Source: Bacteroidales bacterium (GTDB lineage Bacteria > Bacteroidota > Bacteroidia > Bacteroidales > UBA7960). Taken from it: a stretch of DNA of 64,000 nucleotides. Within the stretch, counting starts at the first letter, position 1. Each line of letters begins with the position of its first letter. Positions 32,847 through 42,159 of this stretch are shown in pieces. The notes beneath the pieces are model-generated. The model was not told the DNA's origin. It did not search any database and saw nothing but the letters and a program-made list of their open reading frames with translations. A program made the translations under genes and the position numbers. The DNA is taken from contig PWJZ01000027.1 of assembly GCA_003559855.1 (NCBI GenBank), positions 42,587 through 106,586 on the forward strand, read 5' to 3'.

Positions 32847-35800
32847 ATGAAAATACAGGAAGCTATAGGTAATAAAATATTAGTTCTTGATGGCGCCATG
32901 GGTACCATGTTGCAGTTGGAGAATTTGGATGAGGATGTTTTCAGGGGTACTATGTTCGGTGAGCATTCTGTTTGTTTGGAAGGGTTAAATGATATACTTG
33001 TACTAACCAGGCCAGGGGTTGTAAAAAAAATACATCAGGGTTACCTTGAAGCAGGTGCCGACATAATCACAACTAATACTTTCAATGCCAATTATATCAG
33101 CCTGAAACAGTATGAGCTTGGTTCATATGTTTATGAAATAAATCATAAAGCTGCCGGTTTGGCGAAAGATGCAATTGCCGGCTATAATAATAAATGCAGG
33201 GTTAAATCTTGTTTTGTGGCCGGTGCTATCGGGCCGACCGGGAAAACGGCTTCTGTTTCGCCTGATATTAAGAATTCCTCATATCGTGATGTTACGTTTG
33301 ATGATCTTTTTGAATCATATCGTCTTCAGGCGCAGGGATTAATAGATGGCGGGGTTGATATTCTGATGGTAGAGACAGTGTTTGATACTTTAAATGCCCG
33401 GGCAGCTCTCTATGCCATAAACGAAATACGCTCGGGGCTGAAAAGAGACATACCTGTATTGGTTTCGGTTACCATAGATGAAAGCGGTCGTAATTTTTCC
33501 GGTCAAACGGTTGAAGCTTTTTATAATTCGCTATTTCCATTCTCTTTATTTTCGATAGGTATTAACTGTTCATTCAGCGGTGATAAGATGGGGCCATATC
33601 TGAAAAGGCTTTCTGTTAAGTCTCAATTGCCCGTTAGCGTTTATCCCAATACGGGACTTCCCGGTGTTTTTGGCGATTATGACCAATCGCCTGGCCAGAT
33701 GGCAGAACAGATAGAAACTTTTTGCAGGGAGGGACTTGTCAATATAGTTGGTGGCTGTTGCGGAAGCAGGCCGGATCATATCAAAGCAATCGCAGAAACA
33801 GCTGCAAGGTATAAACCACGTGTTATTCAACAAAATCCACCTACAACACGTTTAAGCGGTTTGCAATCTTTGGGTGTAAAAGACAGTACCAGGATTATCA
33901 GAATTTCTGAAAAAACACATGTGACAGGTTCGAAAAGGTTTGCACGGCTGATAAGAGAAGAAAAGTATGAGGAAGCCCTGGAAATTGCAAGGGATCAGAT
34001 TACTGAAGGTGCTGATATTCTGAACATTAGTCTGGATGAAGGCATGATCGATACCCAAAAGGCGATTGTTACATTTCTTAACTGTCTTACTGCCGAGCCT
34101 GATATTGCCAATGTGCCGTTAATGCTTGATTCTTCAGATTTTGAAGTAATAAAAAACGGGTTGAAATGTTTGCAGGGACGCTCAATTATTAATTCCATAA
34201 GCTTAAAAGAGGGTGAAGATGTTTTTAAACAGAAAGCTTATGAGTCAAAGAAGTTTGGAGCTGTTGTTGTGGTGATGGCTATAGACGAAAAAGGGCAGGC
34301 TGATACTTTTGGCAGAAAAAAAGAAATATGCAGGCGGGCGTATGATATTTTAACCGTAGAGCTCAATTTTCAACCCGAAGATATTATCTTTGACCCCGGA
34401 GTTTTGGCTATTGGTACGGAAATTGAAAGTCATAATAACTATGCTGTTGAATTCATTGATTCCATCAGGTGGATTAAGCAAAACCTTCCCTATACTAAGG
34501 TAAATGCGGGTATTAGCAATATTTCATATGCGTTTTGTGGTAATAACTATCTCAGAGATATAATAAATTCCGTTTTTCTTTATCATTGTGAACAAGCCGG
34601 ATTAGATTTTGCCATAATAAATCCTTCTCAGATAATCGATTATCATGATATTCCGGCAAAGATCCGAAAAGCTGCCGAAGATCTGGTTTTGAACAGGCGG
34701 GAAAACGCCACCGAAAGGCTTGTTAAAATTGCATCAGGGTTCAGAAGCAAAAGCTTTTCCTATGAACAAAAGAGTACCTGGCGTAAGCAAGACCCCGAAA
34801 ACCGCATAATATACGCTTTATGTAACGGTTTTGCCAATTTTATCGAGAAAGATATTGAGGAGCTGATGAACAAACATGATAATGCCCTCGAAATTATTCA
34901 AGGTCCGCTGATGGAGGGTATGAAGAGGGTGGGAGATCTTTTCAGCAGTGGAAAGATGTTTTTGCCACAGGTGATAAAAAGTACCCGGGTTATGAACAGG
35001 GCCGTCGAATATTTAACCATGAAAATCGGAAAACATTACAGCTCAGCGGCTGAATCCGAAAAGGTTAAAAAGAAGATCCTGCTGGCTACGGTTGAAGGAG
35101 ATGTTCACGATATTGGGAAAAATATTATTGCACTGGTATTACGATCAAATAATTACAATGTGATTGATCTTGGTATTATGGTGCCGAATAAGGATGTTAT
35201 TAGCGCCATAGAGCATGAAAAACCCGATATTGTCGGCTTGAGTGGTTTGATATCTGCTGCGCTTGATAAGATGACGGATATTGTCAAAATTATGGAGCTG
35301 AAAAATTTCAGAATACCTGTTTTGCTTGGAGGTGCTGCTACTTCGGCACTGCATACAGCCGTAAAAGTGGCACCATTTTACGGCGGCACCGTTATTCAAG
35401 TACCTGACGTTGTACAAAGTATTACTGTTGTCAACAAACTGTTAGACTCTGATGCGGGCAGTGAAATTCAAAAGATACGAGAGCATCAGAAAAGGTTAAG
35501 GACAAGGTATATTAAGAAAAAAACTGCATCCAGGCTGCTTTCTCTGGAAGAAGCCCGTAAAATGAGGTACCGTTATAAAATGGAGCGACCGGTAAAGCCG
35601 AGGCTGCTTGGAACAAAGCTGTTTGACAATTTTGATTTAAACCAGCTGAGAAGATATATTGACTGGACACCTTTTTTTCATGGCTGGGGGTTAAAGGGTA
35701 AATATCCTTCAATATTTGAAAAGGAGCGAATAGGTAGTGAGGCGGAAAGACTTTTCGGGGAAGCGTATGCAATGCTTGACGATATTGAGAAAAATAAACT

Positions 35801-36503
35801 CATCCGCCCCAGGGGTATCATAGGTTTGTTTCCGGCCAACTCAAAAGATGATGATGTACTCATCTTCAAGGATGATAAAAGGAAGGATGTGATTATGAAA
35901 ATTCCTATGCTAAGGCAGCAGCAGGTTAAGGATAAAGATGGTTTTACATTGTCGCTGGCAGATTTTATTGCCCCTGTTGATCCGGGAATTGAGGATTATT
36001 TTGGCGGTTTTGCAGTTACCACGGGTATTGGTATAGAAAAGTATTTACAGACATTTAAAGAAAACGGCGACAGCTATAATAGTATAATGTTTCGTTTGAT
36101 CGCCGACAGGCTTGTAGAGGCTGCTGCTGAGATAATGCATGTGTGGGTCCGAAAGAAATACTGGGGTTATGTGCCCGACGAAAACCTGAGTATAGTTGAT
36201 CTTATCAAAGGAAAGTTTAAAGGCATCAGGCCTGCAGTAGGATACCCCGCCTGCCCTGACCACAGACTGAAGAAATATTTGTTTGACCTTCTTAAGGTGG
36301 AAGAAAGAATAGGTATTTCATTGACTGATATCTATGCTATGAAACCGGCAAGCTCTGTGTCAGGGTTTTACCTGGCTAATGATGCTTCAAAATATTTTGG
36401 CGTTGGAAAAATAGGTAAGGATCAGATAAGCGACTATGCTGACAGGCAAGGGCTTGACGTTGAAAAAACTGAAAAATGGCTTTATTTTGCTTTAAACAAA
36501 TAA
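32847..36503 (+). CDS. metH: cobalamin-dependent methionine synthase, full length
   Basis: LDGAMGTMLQ, NIVGGCCGSRPDHI (Zn cysteines), pterin-binding domain, VEGDVHDIGKNI (B12 DxHxxG), RPAVGYPACPDHRLKKYLFDLL activation domain. Confidence 0.96.
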   Translation: MKIQEAIGNKILVLDGAMGTMLQLENLDEDVFRGTMFGEHSVCLEGLNDILVLTRPGVVKKIHQGYLEAGADIITTNTFNANYISLKQYELGSYVYEINHKAAGLAKDAIAGYNNKCRVKSCFVAGAIGPTGKTASVSPDIKNSSYRDVTFDDLFESYRLQAQGLIDGGVDILMVETVFDTLNARAALYAINEIRSGLKRDIPVLVSVTIDESGRNFSGQTVEAFYNSLFPFSLFSIGINCSFSGDKMGPYLKRLSVKSQLPVSVYPNTGLPGVFGDYDQSPGQMAEQIETFCREGLVNIVGGCCGSRPDHIKAIAETAARYKPRVIQQNPPTTRLSGLQSLGVKDSTRIIRISEKTHVTGSKRFARLIREEKYEEALEIARDQITEGADILNISLDEGMIDTQKAIVTFLNCLTAEPDIANVPLMLDSSDFEVIKNGLKCLQGRSIINSISLKEGEDVFKQKAYESKKFGAVVVVMAIDEKGQADTFGRKKEICRRAYDILTVELNFQPEDIIFDPGVLAIGTEIESHNNYAVEFIDSIRWIKQNLPYTKVNAGISNISYAFCGNNYLRDIINSVFLYHCEQAGLDFAIINPSQIIDYHDIPAKIRKAAEDLVLNRRENATERLVKIASGFRSKSFSYEQKSTWRKQDPENRIIYALCNGFANFIEKDIEELMNKHDNALEIIQGPLMEGMKRVGDLFSSGKMFLPQVIKSTRVMNRAVEYLTMKIGKHYSSAAESEKVKKKILLATVEGDVHDIGKNIIALVLRSNNYNVIDLGIMVPNKDVISAIEHEKPDIVGLSGLISAALDKMTDIVKIMELKNFRIPVLLGGAATSALHTAVKVAPFYGGTVIQVPDVVQSITVVNKLLDSDAGSEIQKIREHQKRLRTRYIKKKTASRLLSLEEARKMRYRYKMERPVKPRLLGTKLFDNFDLNQLRRYIDWTPFFHGWGLKGKYPSIFEKERIGSEAERLFGEAYAMLDDIEKNKLIRPRGIIGLFPANSKDDDVLIFKDDKRKDVIMKIPMLRQQQVKDKDGFTLSLADFIAPVDPGIEDYFGGFAVTTGIGIEKYLQTFKENGDSYNSIMFRLIADRLVEAAAEIMHVWVRKKYWGYVPDENLSIVDLIKGKFKGIRPAVGYPACPDHRLKKYLFDLLKVEERIGISLTDIYAMKPASSVSGFYLANDASKYFGVGKIGKDQISDYADRQGLDVEKTEKWLYFALNK

Positions 36504-36519
36504 CCAAACTAAGAACACT

Positions 36520-37443
36520 ATGAAAATTACTGAAATTTTTGAAAGACAAAAAAGGACGTTTTCATTTGAATTTTTTCCACCCGGCGATTATCTGACGGCA
36601 GTGAAGTTTGGCATCAATGCCGGGCAATTAATAAAGCTTTATCCCTCATTTGTTTCTATAACATATGGCGCCGGTGGATGTACACAAACCAATACTTTCG
36701 ATCTGGTCGACCTTTTTCATAATGAACTGGGCTTTACATGCATGGCACACTATACATGTGTTAATGCTACCAGGGAAAAGATAGCTTACGACATGAGAAT
36801 TCTGCAGGATATGGGAATTCAAAATGTTATGTTGATAAGGGGTGATAAACCCAAAGACAAACCTTTGGTTTTTCCCAATCCTGACGGGTTCAATTATGGC
36901 AGCGACCTTGTTAAGTTTGTCAGGGAACGTTATGATTTTTGTATTGGTGCCGGTGCTTATCCCGAAAAACATACTGAAGCCCTATCATTGAAAAAAGATC
37001 TCGAAAATCTTAAAATTAAAATAGATGCCGGGGCTGATTTTCTGATAACACAAATGTTTTTCGACAATAAATATTACTGGGATTTTGTTAACAAGGCTAT
37101 ACAAAAAGGTATCAAATGCAGAATAATACCTGGTATTATTCCGATAACAAACTTCAAGCAGATAAGTAAATTCGCTGAATTAACAGGATCAACAATTCCG
37201 AAAAAAATATTTAAAAAGATTAAAGCATATCAGGATAATCCGAAAGAAATTTACAAGATCGGTCTTGACCTGGCAATAGAACAAGTCACTGATTTGCTTG
37301 AAAATGATGCTCCCGGCATTCATTTTTATACATTAAACAAAAGCAGGGTGGCTATAAAATTGTATGAATCGCTTTCTGGAGATTTTAAAGATGTGAAGAT
37401 GCTTTATGAAAAGAGTTTGACACCACATATGCCGGCTCCCTGA
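36520..37443 (+). CDS. metF: methylenetetrahydrofolate reductase
   Basis: SFEFFPPGD, FVSITYGAGGCTQTNTFDLV, GADFLITQMFFDNKYYWDFV. Confidence 0.95.
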   Translation: MKITEIFERQKRTFSFEFFPPGDYLTAVKFGINAGQLIKLYPSFVSITYGAGGCTQTNTFDLVDLFHNELGFTCMAHYTCVNATREKIAYDMRILQDMGIQNVMLIRGDKPKDKPLVFPNPDGFNYGSDLVKFVRERYDFCIGAGAYPEKHTEALSLKKDLENLKIKIDAGADFLITQMFFDNKYYWDFVNKAIQKGIKCRIIPGIIPITNFKQISKFAELTGSTIPKKIFKKIKAYQDNPKEIYKIGLDLAIEQVTDLLENDAPGIHFYTLNKSRVAIKLYESLSGDFKDVKMLYEKSLTPHMPAP

Positions 37444-38059
37444 CAATAATTTTATATTGCATAAGATTTTGCAATACTGTCAATATTTTTAAAGGCAAAA
37501 GAAACGATGATCTCATTGAAGAGTTAATTGTCTTAATAATTCTGAAATAAAACTTGTGTTTAAGAATCTATTATATATCTTTGTAAAATCAAAGAAAAAT
37601 TGATTAGTTTAGTGATTGTACGGCATATTTTTCATAAAAAATACAAAGCTGAATATAATATAAAAGATGTTTTATTTATCAGACAGTCTTTGATATTATT
37701 ATGAATGGCAGCCGGGGTGTTCAATTAGGGCTTTGATCTGTTTATTGCAGGTTTTTATCGGAATTTGCAAAATCTATACTCCCATGCATCCCACAATTTT
37801 CTCTCAAATGAGAGGGTTTAGCGATCTTGAGAAACGGCGGTACGGCCGGAAAACAGGCTGAACGTTACTGAAACATTGCTCCGATATGCGATCTATAGCC
37901 TTCGGAATATGTCAAATGCTATATAATAAATAATTGAAAAAATTATTTGAAAAATTAAAAGTAATTTTATGTAAGAATTACTTGTGTTGTTGTTGATAAT
38001 TGTAATATTTCAAAAACAAGAATGGTAACACATTTTTAATAATAATAAAATTTATAATT

Positions 38060-38695
38060 ATGGATTTAAGCAGGATTTCAGAAACCCTTATATCAGGTAA
38101 GGCAGATGAATTAAAAAAAATGGTTGAAGAAGCTGTAAACGATGACGTAAATCCCAGTGATATACTCAATCAGGGTTTATTGCCCGGGATGGATGCTGTA
38201 GGCCAGAAGTGGAAAGCAGGCGATATGTTTATGCCTGAGGTTTTGCGATGCGCTAAAGCCATGAGCAGTGCAATGGATTATTTAAGGCCGAAACTGAAAG
38301 ATGACGATATAGGTAATGCGGGAACAATGGTTATCGGTACCGTAGCCGGCGATTTGCATGATATCGGGAAAGACCTTGTTGCTATGATGTTTGAAGGAGC
38401 CGGCTATAAGGTTATAAATCTCGGTATCGACCAGTCAAATGAAAATTTTATCAATGCCGTCAAAGAGCACAAACCTAAGTTGCTCGGCATGTCAGCTTTA
38501 TTGACCACAACCATGCCCAGGATGGGTGAAGTAATCAACTCACTTAAAGAAGCCGGCATTCGCGATCAGGTTACGGTAATAATTGGAGGAGCTCCTGTAA
38601 CCGATGATTTTGCCAAAGAAATCGGTGCTGACCTATATGGCCCAAATGCCGGTACTGCCGTCGGAATTGCCAGGGAGTACTTTCAGAAAAAATAA
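38060..38695 (+). CDS. corrinoid protein of methyltransferase system (MtbC/MttC/MtgC-like)
   Basis: TVAGDLHDIGKDLVAMMFEGAGYKVINLGID B12-binding motif, N-terminal cap domain GMDAVGQKWKAGDMFMPEVL. Confidence 0.93.
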   Translation: MDLSRISETLISGKADELKKMVEEAVNDDVNPSDILNQGLLPGMDAVGQKWKAGDMFMPEVLRCAKAMSSAMDYLRPKLKDDDIGNAGTMVIGTVAGDLHDIGKDLVAMMFEGAGYKVINLGIDQSNENFINAVKEHKPKLLGMSALLTTTMPRMGEVINSLKEAGIRDQVTVIIGGAPVTDDFAKEIGADLYGPNAGTAVGIAREYFQKK

Positions 38696-38793
38696 TGTTC
38701 TTTTATAGCGCCGATGACTTTGTAATGAGTTATATGATTACCATCGACAGTGACACATGATGATTAGCGAGAGATGGGCTTGGCATTCATATT

Positions 38794-38816
38794 AACCCGT
38801 TACCCGTTGCCCGTTA
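38794..38816. repeat. heptamer array (ACCCGTT)n
   Basis: aacccgttacccgttgcccgtta. Confidence 0.7.
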
Positions 38817-38897
38817 TAATAAAATAAAAGCTGGTTACACAAATATTAATTAATATATTATTATCAGAAATCAGAACTTCATAGACATTTTATACAG

Positions 38898-40346
38898 ATG
38901 AAAATAAATCAGATTGTTAATAAATCTATAAGGTTTAGGGTTCTTTCGGAGGATCAGATAGAGCAGATCTATTTTGCTTCTCTCGAAGTGCTTGAAAAAA
39001 CAGGGGGTATGGTTTATCATGATGAAGCCATAGAGTTGTTCAAAAACAGCAATGCGGTAGTCAGGGGTTATAATGTGCGTATTCCGTCTTATATGGTACA
39101 GGAGGCAATAAATTTTTATCCCAGGAAAATAACACTCTGCGGAAGGAATAAATCTCGTTCGCTTCATATACAGAAGGATACCGTAGCTTTTGGCACAGGG
39201 TCGGATTTGCCGTTTACCTACGACAGGGAAACGGGCGAAAGGCGGATAACGACATACAAAGATGTTAATAATGCAGCTAAGTTGGTGGATGCTTTGCCTA
39301 ATTACGATTTTTTCATGTCGCACGGAATAGTAAATGATGCTCCCAATACACAGACGTATGACCGGCATCAGTTTATGGCAATGCTTGACCAGTGTACAAA
39401 GCCCATGGTTTTAACCAGTGTTGACGGAGAAAGTCTCAGAGACTTATGGAAAATGGGATGCCTGGTGCAGGGGGGCGAAGAAGAATTCAGGCTTAATCCG
39501 TTGTTTGTTGTTTATATTGAGCCTATCTCACCGCTTAAAAATGACAGCACGGCTATTGAAAAACTGCTTTTTGCCGCAGAGAAAAAAATACCGGCTATGT
39601 ACACTCCATGCCCCAGTTCAGGTGCCACCGCACCGGCTACAATTGCAGGGATGCTGGTTCAATCGCTTACCGAAACTCTTATGGCTGTGGTTCTGTGTCA
39701 TCTCAAGAATCCGGGCAAACCGCTGATAATGGGTGGCGTTACTACTTTGCTGGATATGAAAAAATCAACCTATTCGTATGGCGCACCCGAACTATCATTA
39801 TCCTCGGCAGCAAATACCGATATATCAAAATGGCTTAATCTCCCCATGTTCTCAACAGGAGGTTGTACCGATTCCAAAATACTTGATGAACAGGCAGCAG
39901 CAGAACAAATGATGAACCTGTTTTATGCATACCTCTCGGGGGCCAACCTTGTGCATGATGTGGGATATATTGATCATGGCACCAACGCCTCGCTCGAAAG
40001 CCTCGTACTTAATGATGAAATGATAGGAATGGTAAAACAATTCGGCAAAGGTATTAATACCGATGATGACCATCTGGCACTTGAACTTATTGAAAAGGTC
40101 GGACCGGGCGGCGAATATTTTACTACCGATCATACCTATAAATACTGGAGAGAATGGTTTATGCCGCAACTACAGGACAGAAGTGATTATGAAACATGGA
40201 AAAACAGCGGAGCTAAAACGATGCTTGACAGAGTCAAGGAAAGAACACGACAACTGCTTGACTCACATAAACCGGAACCGCTTGATGAAAAACTGGAGAA
40301 AGAATTGAAGAAAATTATAAAAGATGCTGATGAGAGACATTCGTGA
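38898..40346 (+). CDS. trimethylamine methyltransferase (MttB) family protein, non-pyrrolysine
   Basis: FLEVLEKTG-like N-term, GAPELSLSSAANTDISKWLNLPMFSTGGCTDSK, VGPGGEYFTTDHTYKYWREWFMP. Confidence 0.9.
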   Translation: MKINQIVNKSIRFRVLSEDQIEQIYFASLEVLEKTGGMVYHDEAIELFKNSNAVVRGYNVRIPSYMVQEAINFYPRKITLCGRNKSRSLHIQKDTVAFGTGSDLPFTYDRETGERRITTYKDVNNAAKLVDALPNYDFFMSHGIVNDAPNTQTYDRHQFMAMLDQCTKPMVLTSVDGESLRDLWKMGCLVQGGEEEFRLNPLFVVYIEPISPLKNDSTAIEKLLFAAEKKIPAMYTPCPSSGATAPATIAGMLVQSLTETLMAVVLCHLKNPGKPLIMGGVTTLLDMKKSTYSYGAPELSLSSAANTDISKWLNLPMFSTGGCTDSKILDEQAAAEQMMNLFYAYLSGANLVHDVGYIDHGTNASLESLVLNDEMIGMVKQFGKGINTDDDHLALELIEKVGPGGEYFTTDHTYKYWREWFMPQLQDRSDYETWKNSGAKTMLDRVKERTRQLLDSHKPEPLDEKLEKELKKIIKDADERHS

Positions 40347-40445
40347 AATGAGTTAATCGGTTTTATGAGCTGAAAGTTGAGAACTATACCCTGTATTCGC
40401 TACTTCCCATTGGGGCCGGGAAAACGAAGGTTCAAGAATGAAAGG

Positions 40446-40494
40446 TTGCAGGCTATTGATTGCCGACCGCTTATTGCCCGTTACCCGTCGCTTA
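40446..40494. repeat. degenerate heptamer array (TTGCCCG-like)
   Basis: ttgcagg ctattga ttgccga ccgctta ttgcccg ttacccg tcgctta. Confidence 0.65.
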
Positions 40495-40582
40495 TATAGG
40501 TTGGGATTTGGTTTATGGGCTTTTGGCCAATAATAAAAACACAAAATAATAAATAGAACGAAATTTCAATAATGAAATAAAC

Positions 40583-42055
40583 ATGATAGAAAGAACAAAT
40601 TACAAGGAACAACAAACTCCTTATTTCGAGGTATTGTCTGAAGACCAAAAAGAACGTATATTTAACGGGATGATGCGTACTTTGCAATATACCGGCGCCA
40701 ATGTACACCATGAAAAAGCGCGTGAACTGTTCAAAAAAGCCGGCTGCAAGGTTGACGGGGTGAGAGTTTATTTTCCCCCTGAAGTCACTTTAAACGCTTT
40801 ATCTACCGTACCACCTGTTACGGAGGTCTTTCCATGGAACGGAAATAGATCGAAAAAAATAATAATTGAAAAGAAAAGAAGCTATTTCGGTCCCGGGCCA
40901 ACACCGCCAAATTTTATAGATACCGATACTCTGGAGCGCAGAAAGTATTTAAGAAAGGATGCAAATATTGTAGCCAGGGTTTGTGATGCTTTACCAAATA
41001 TGGGATACGTTCAGTCGCTGGGTTCTATTAGTGATGTTACCAATGGTTTGGCTGATGTTTATGAATTTGCCGATATGGTACGCAATACTACTACGCCTAT
41101 TATGAGCTGGTCGTTTACCCGTGAAGGCTGTCATGACATACACAGGATGGGTATAGCCATGGCAGGCGGGGAGGAAGAGTTTAAACAACGCCCTAATTAT
41201 ATTTTTTATGGTGAGCCAATATCACCTTTGGTTAGTGATTTTCATGCCATAGATAAGTGCATGTATTGTGCCGAGCATCGTATACCTCAGGTATACAGCC
41301 CGTGTGCTATAGGTGGTGGAACAGTGCCTGCAACACATGCGGGTCAGATCGTTGTTGCACTTTCGGAATCAATGGTCGGAGTAATAGCCGCACAACTGAT
41401 GAGCCCGGGCACATGTGTTATTATCGGAGGTGTTCAGTCAATCCTTGATATGCGCTATTCCGTGTATTCCTACGGAGCACCCGAGCTTAGCCTGCTGAGT
41501 GCTGCAATGACCGAAATGGTACATTATTGTAATCTGCCAATGTACTCAACAGCAGGATGTACCGACACCAAGAAAATGGATATACAATCTGCTATGGAAG
41601 CAAGTCTGTCAATAAATGCCGCTATGATGAGCGGTGCAAATTTCGTCCACGATTGCGGTTATACCGAATCAGGACTGACGGGCGATGTATTCCAAACCGT
41701 GATGGACGATGAGATAATCGGAATGGCACGGATAATAGAAAAAGGAGTGGAAGTTAATGAAAAAACATTGGCTGTTGATGTGATTGACAATGTCGGACCC
41801 GGCGGACATTACCTTTATGAAGATCATACAATGGATCATTTTAGAGATCATTGGATGCCAACTCTTATGGACAGGAACAGTTATGAAGAATGGGACAAGC
41901 TGGGCAGAAAAACCATGAAAGAAAGGATCATTGATAAGACAAGAGATTTGATAGAAAACTATGAAGGTCCCAGAAGTAAGGTTTCTGAAAAAGCAGACAG
42001 CGAAATTGAGAAAATATTGCAGGAAGCCGAGCGGAGGATTAAAAGTGAAGGGTGA
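40583..42055 (+). CDS. trimethylamine methyltransferase (MttB) family protein, non-pyrrolysine, second paralog
   Basis: YSYGAPELSLLSAAMTEMVHYCNLPMYSTAGCTDTKKMD, VGPGGHYLYEDHTMDHFRDHWMP. Confidence 0.9.
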   Translation: MIERTNYKEQQTPYFEVLSEDQKERIFNGMMRTLQYTGANVHHEKARELFKKAGCKVDGVRVYFPPEVTLNALSTVPPVTEVFPWNGNRSKKIIIEKKRSYFGPGPTPPNFIDTDTLERRKYLRKDANIVARVCDALPNMGYVQSLGSISDVTNGLADVYEFADMVRNTTTPIMSWSFTREGCHDIHRMGIAMAGGEEEFKQRPNYIFYGEPISPLVSDFHAIDKCMYCAEHRIPQVYSPCAIGGGTVPATHAGQIVVALSESMVGVIAAQLMSPGTCVIIGGVQSILDMRYSVYSYGAPELSLLSAAMTEMVHYCNLPMYSTAGCTDTKKMDIQSAMEASLSINAAMMSGANFVHDCGYTESGLTGDVFQTVMDDEIIGMARIIEKGVEVNEKTLAVDVIDNVGPGGHYLYEDHTMDHFRDHWMPTLMDRNSYEEWDKLGRKTMKERIIDKTRDLIENYEGPRSKVSEKADSEIEKILQEAERRIKSEG

Positions 42056-42159
42056 GCTAAATCCACTGCGTCCACAAATCAGCACAGGTAAATGAACTCA
42101 CTCAGTGTTAATATTAATCGGCGAATAACAGCGAACAAGATAAAGCAGATTAAAAAGAA

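Noticed and set aside
38898-42055. Pyrrolysine-dependent trimethylamine methyltransferases
   Set aside because: Both MttB-family ORFs are full length without an internal TAG, and no pylBCD/pylS/pylT-like genes are seen
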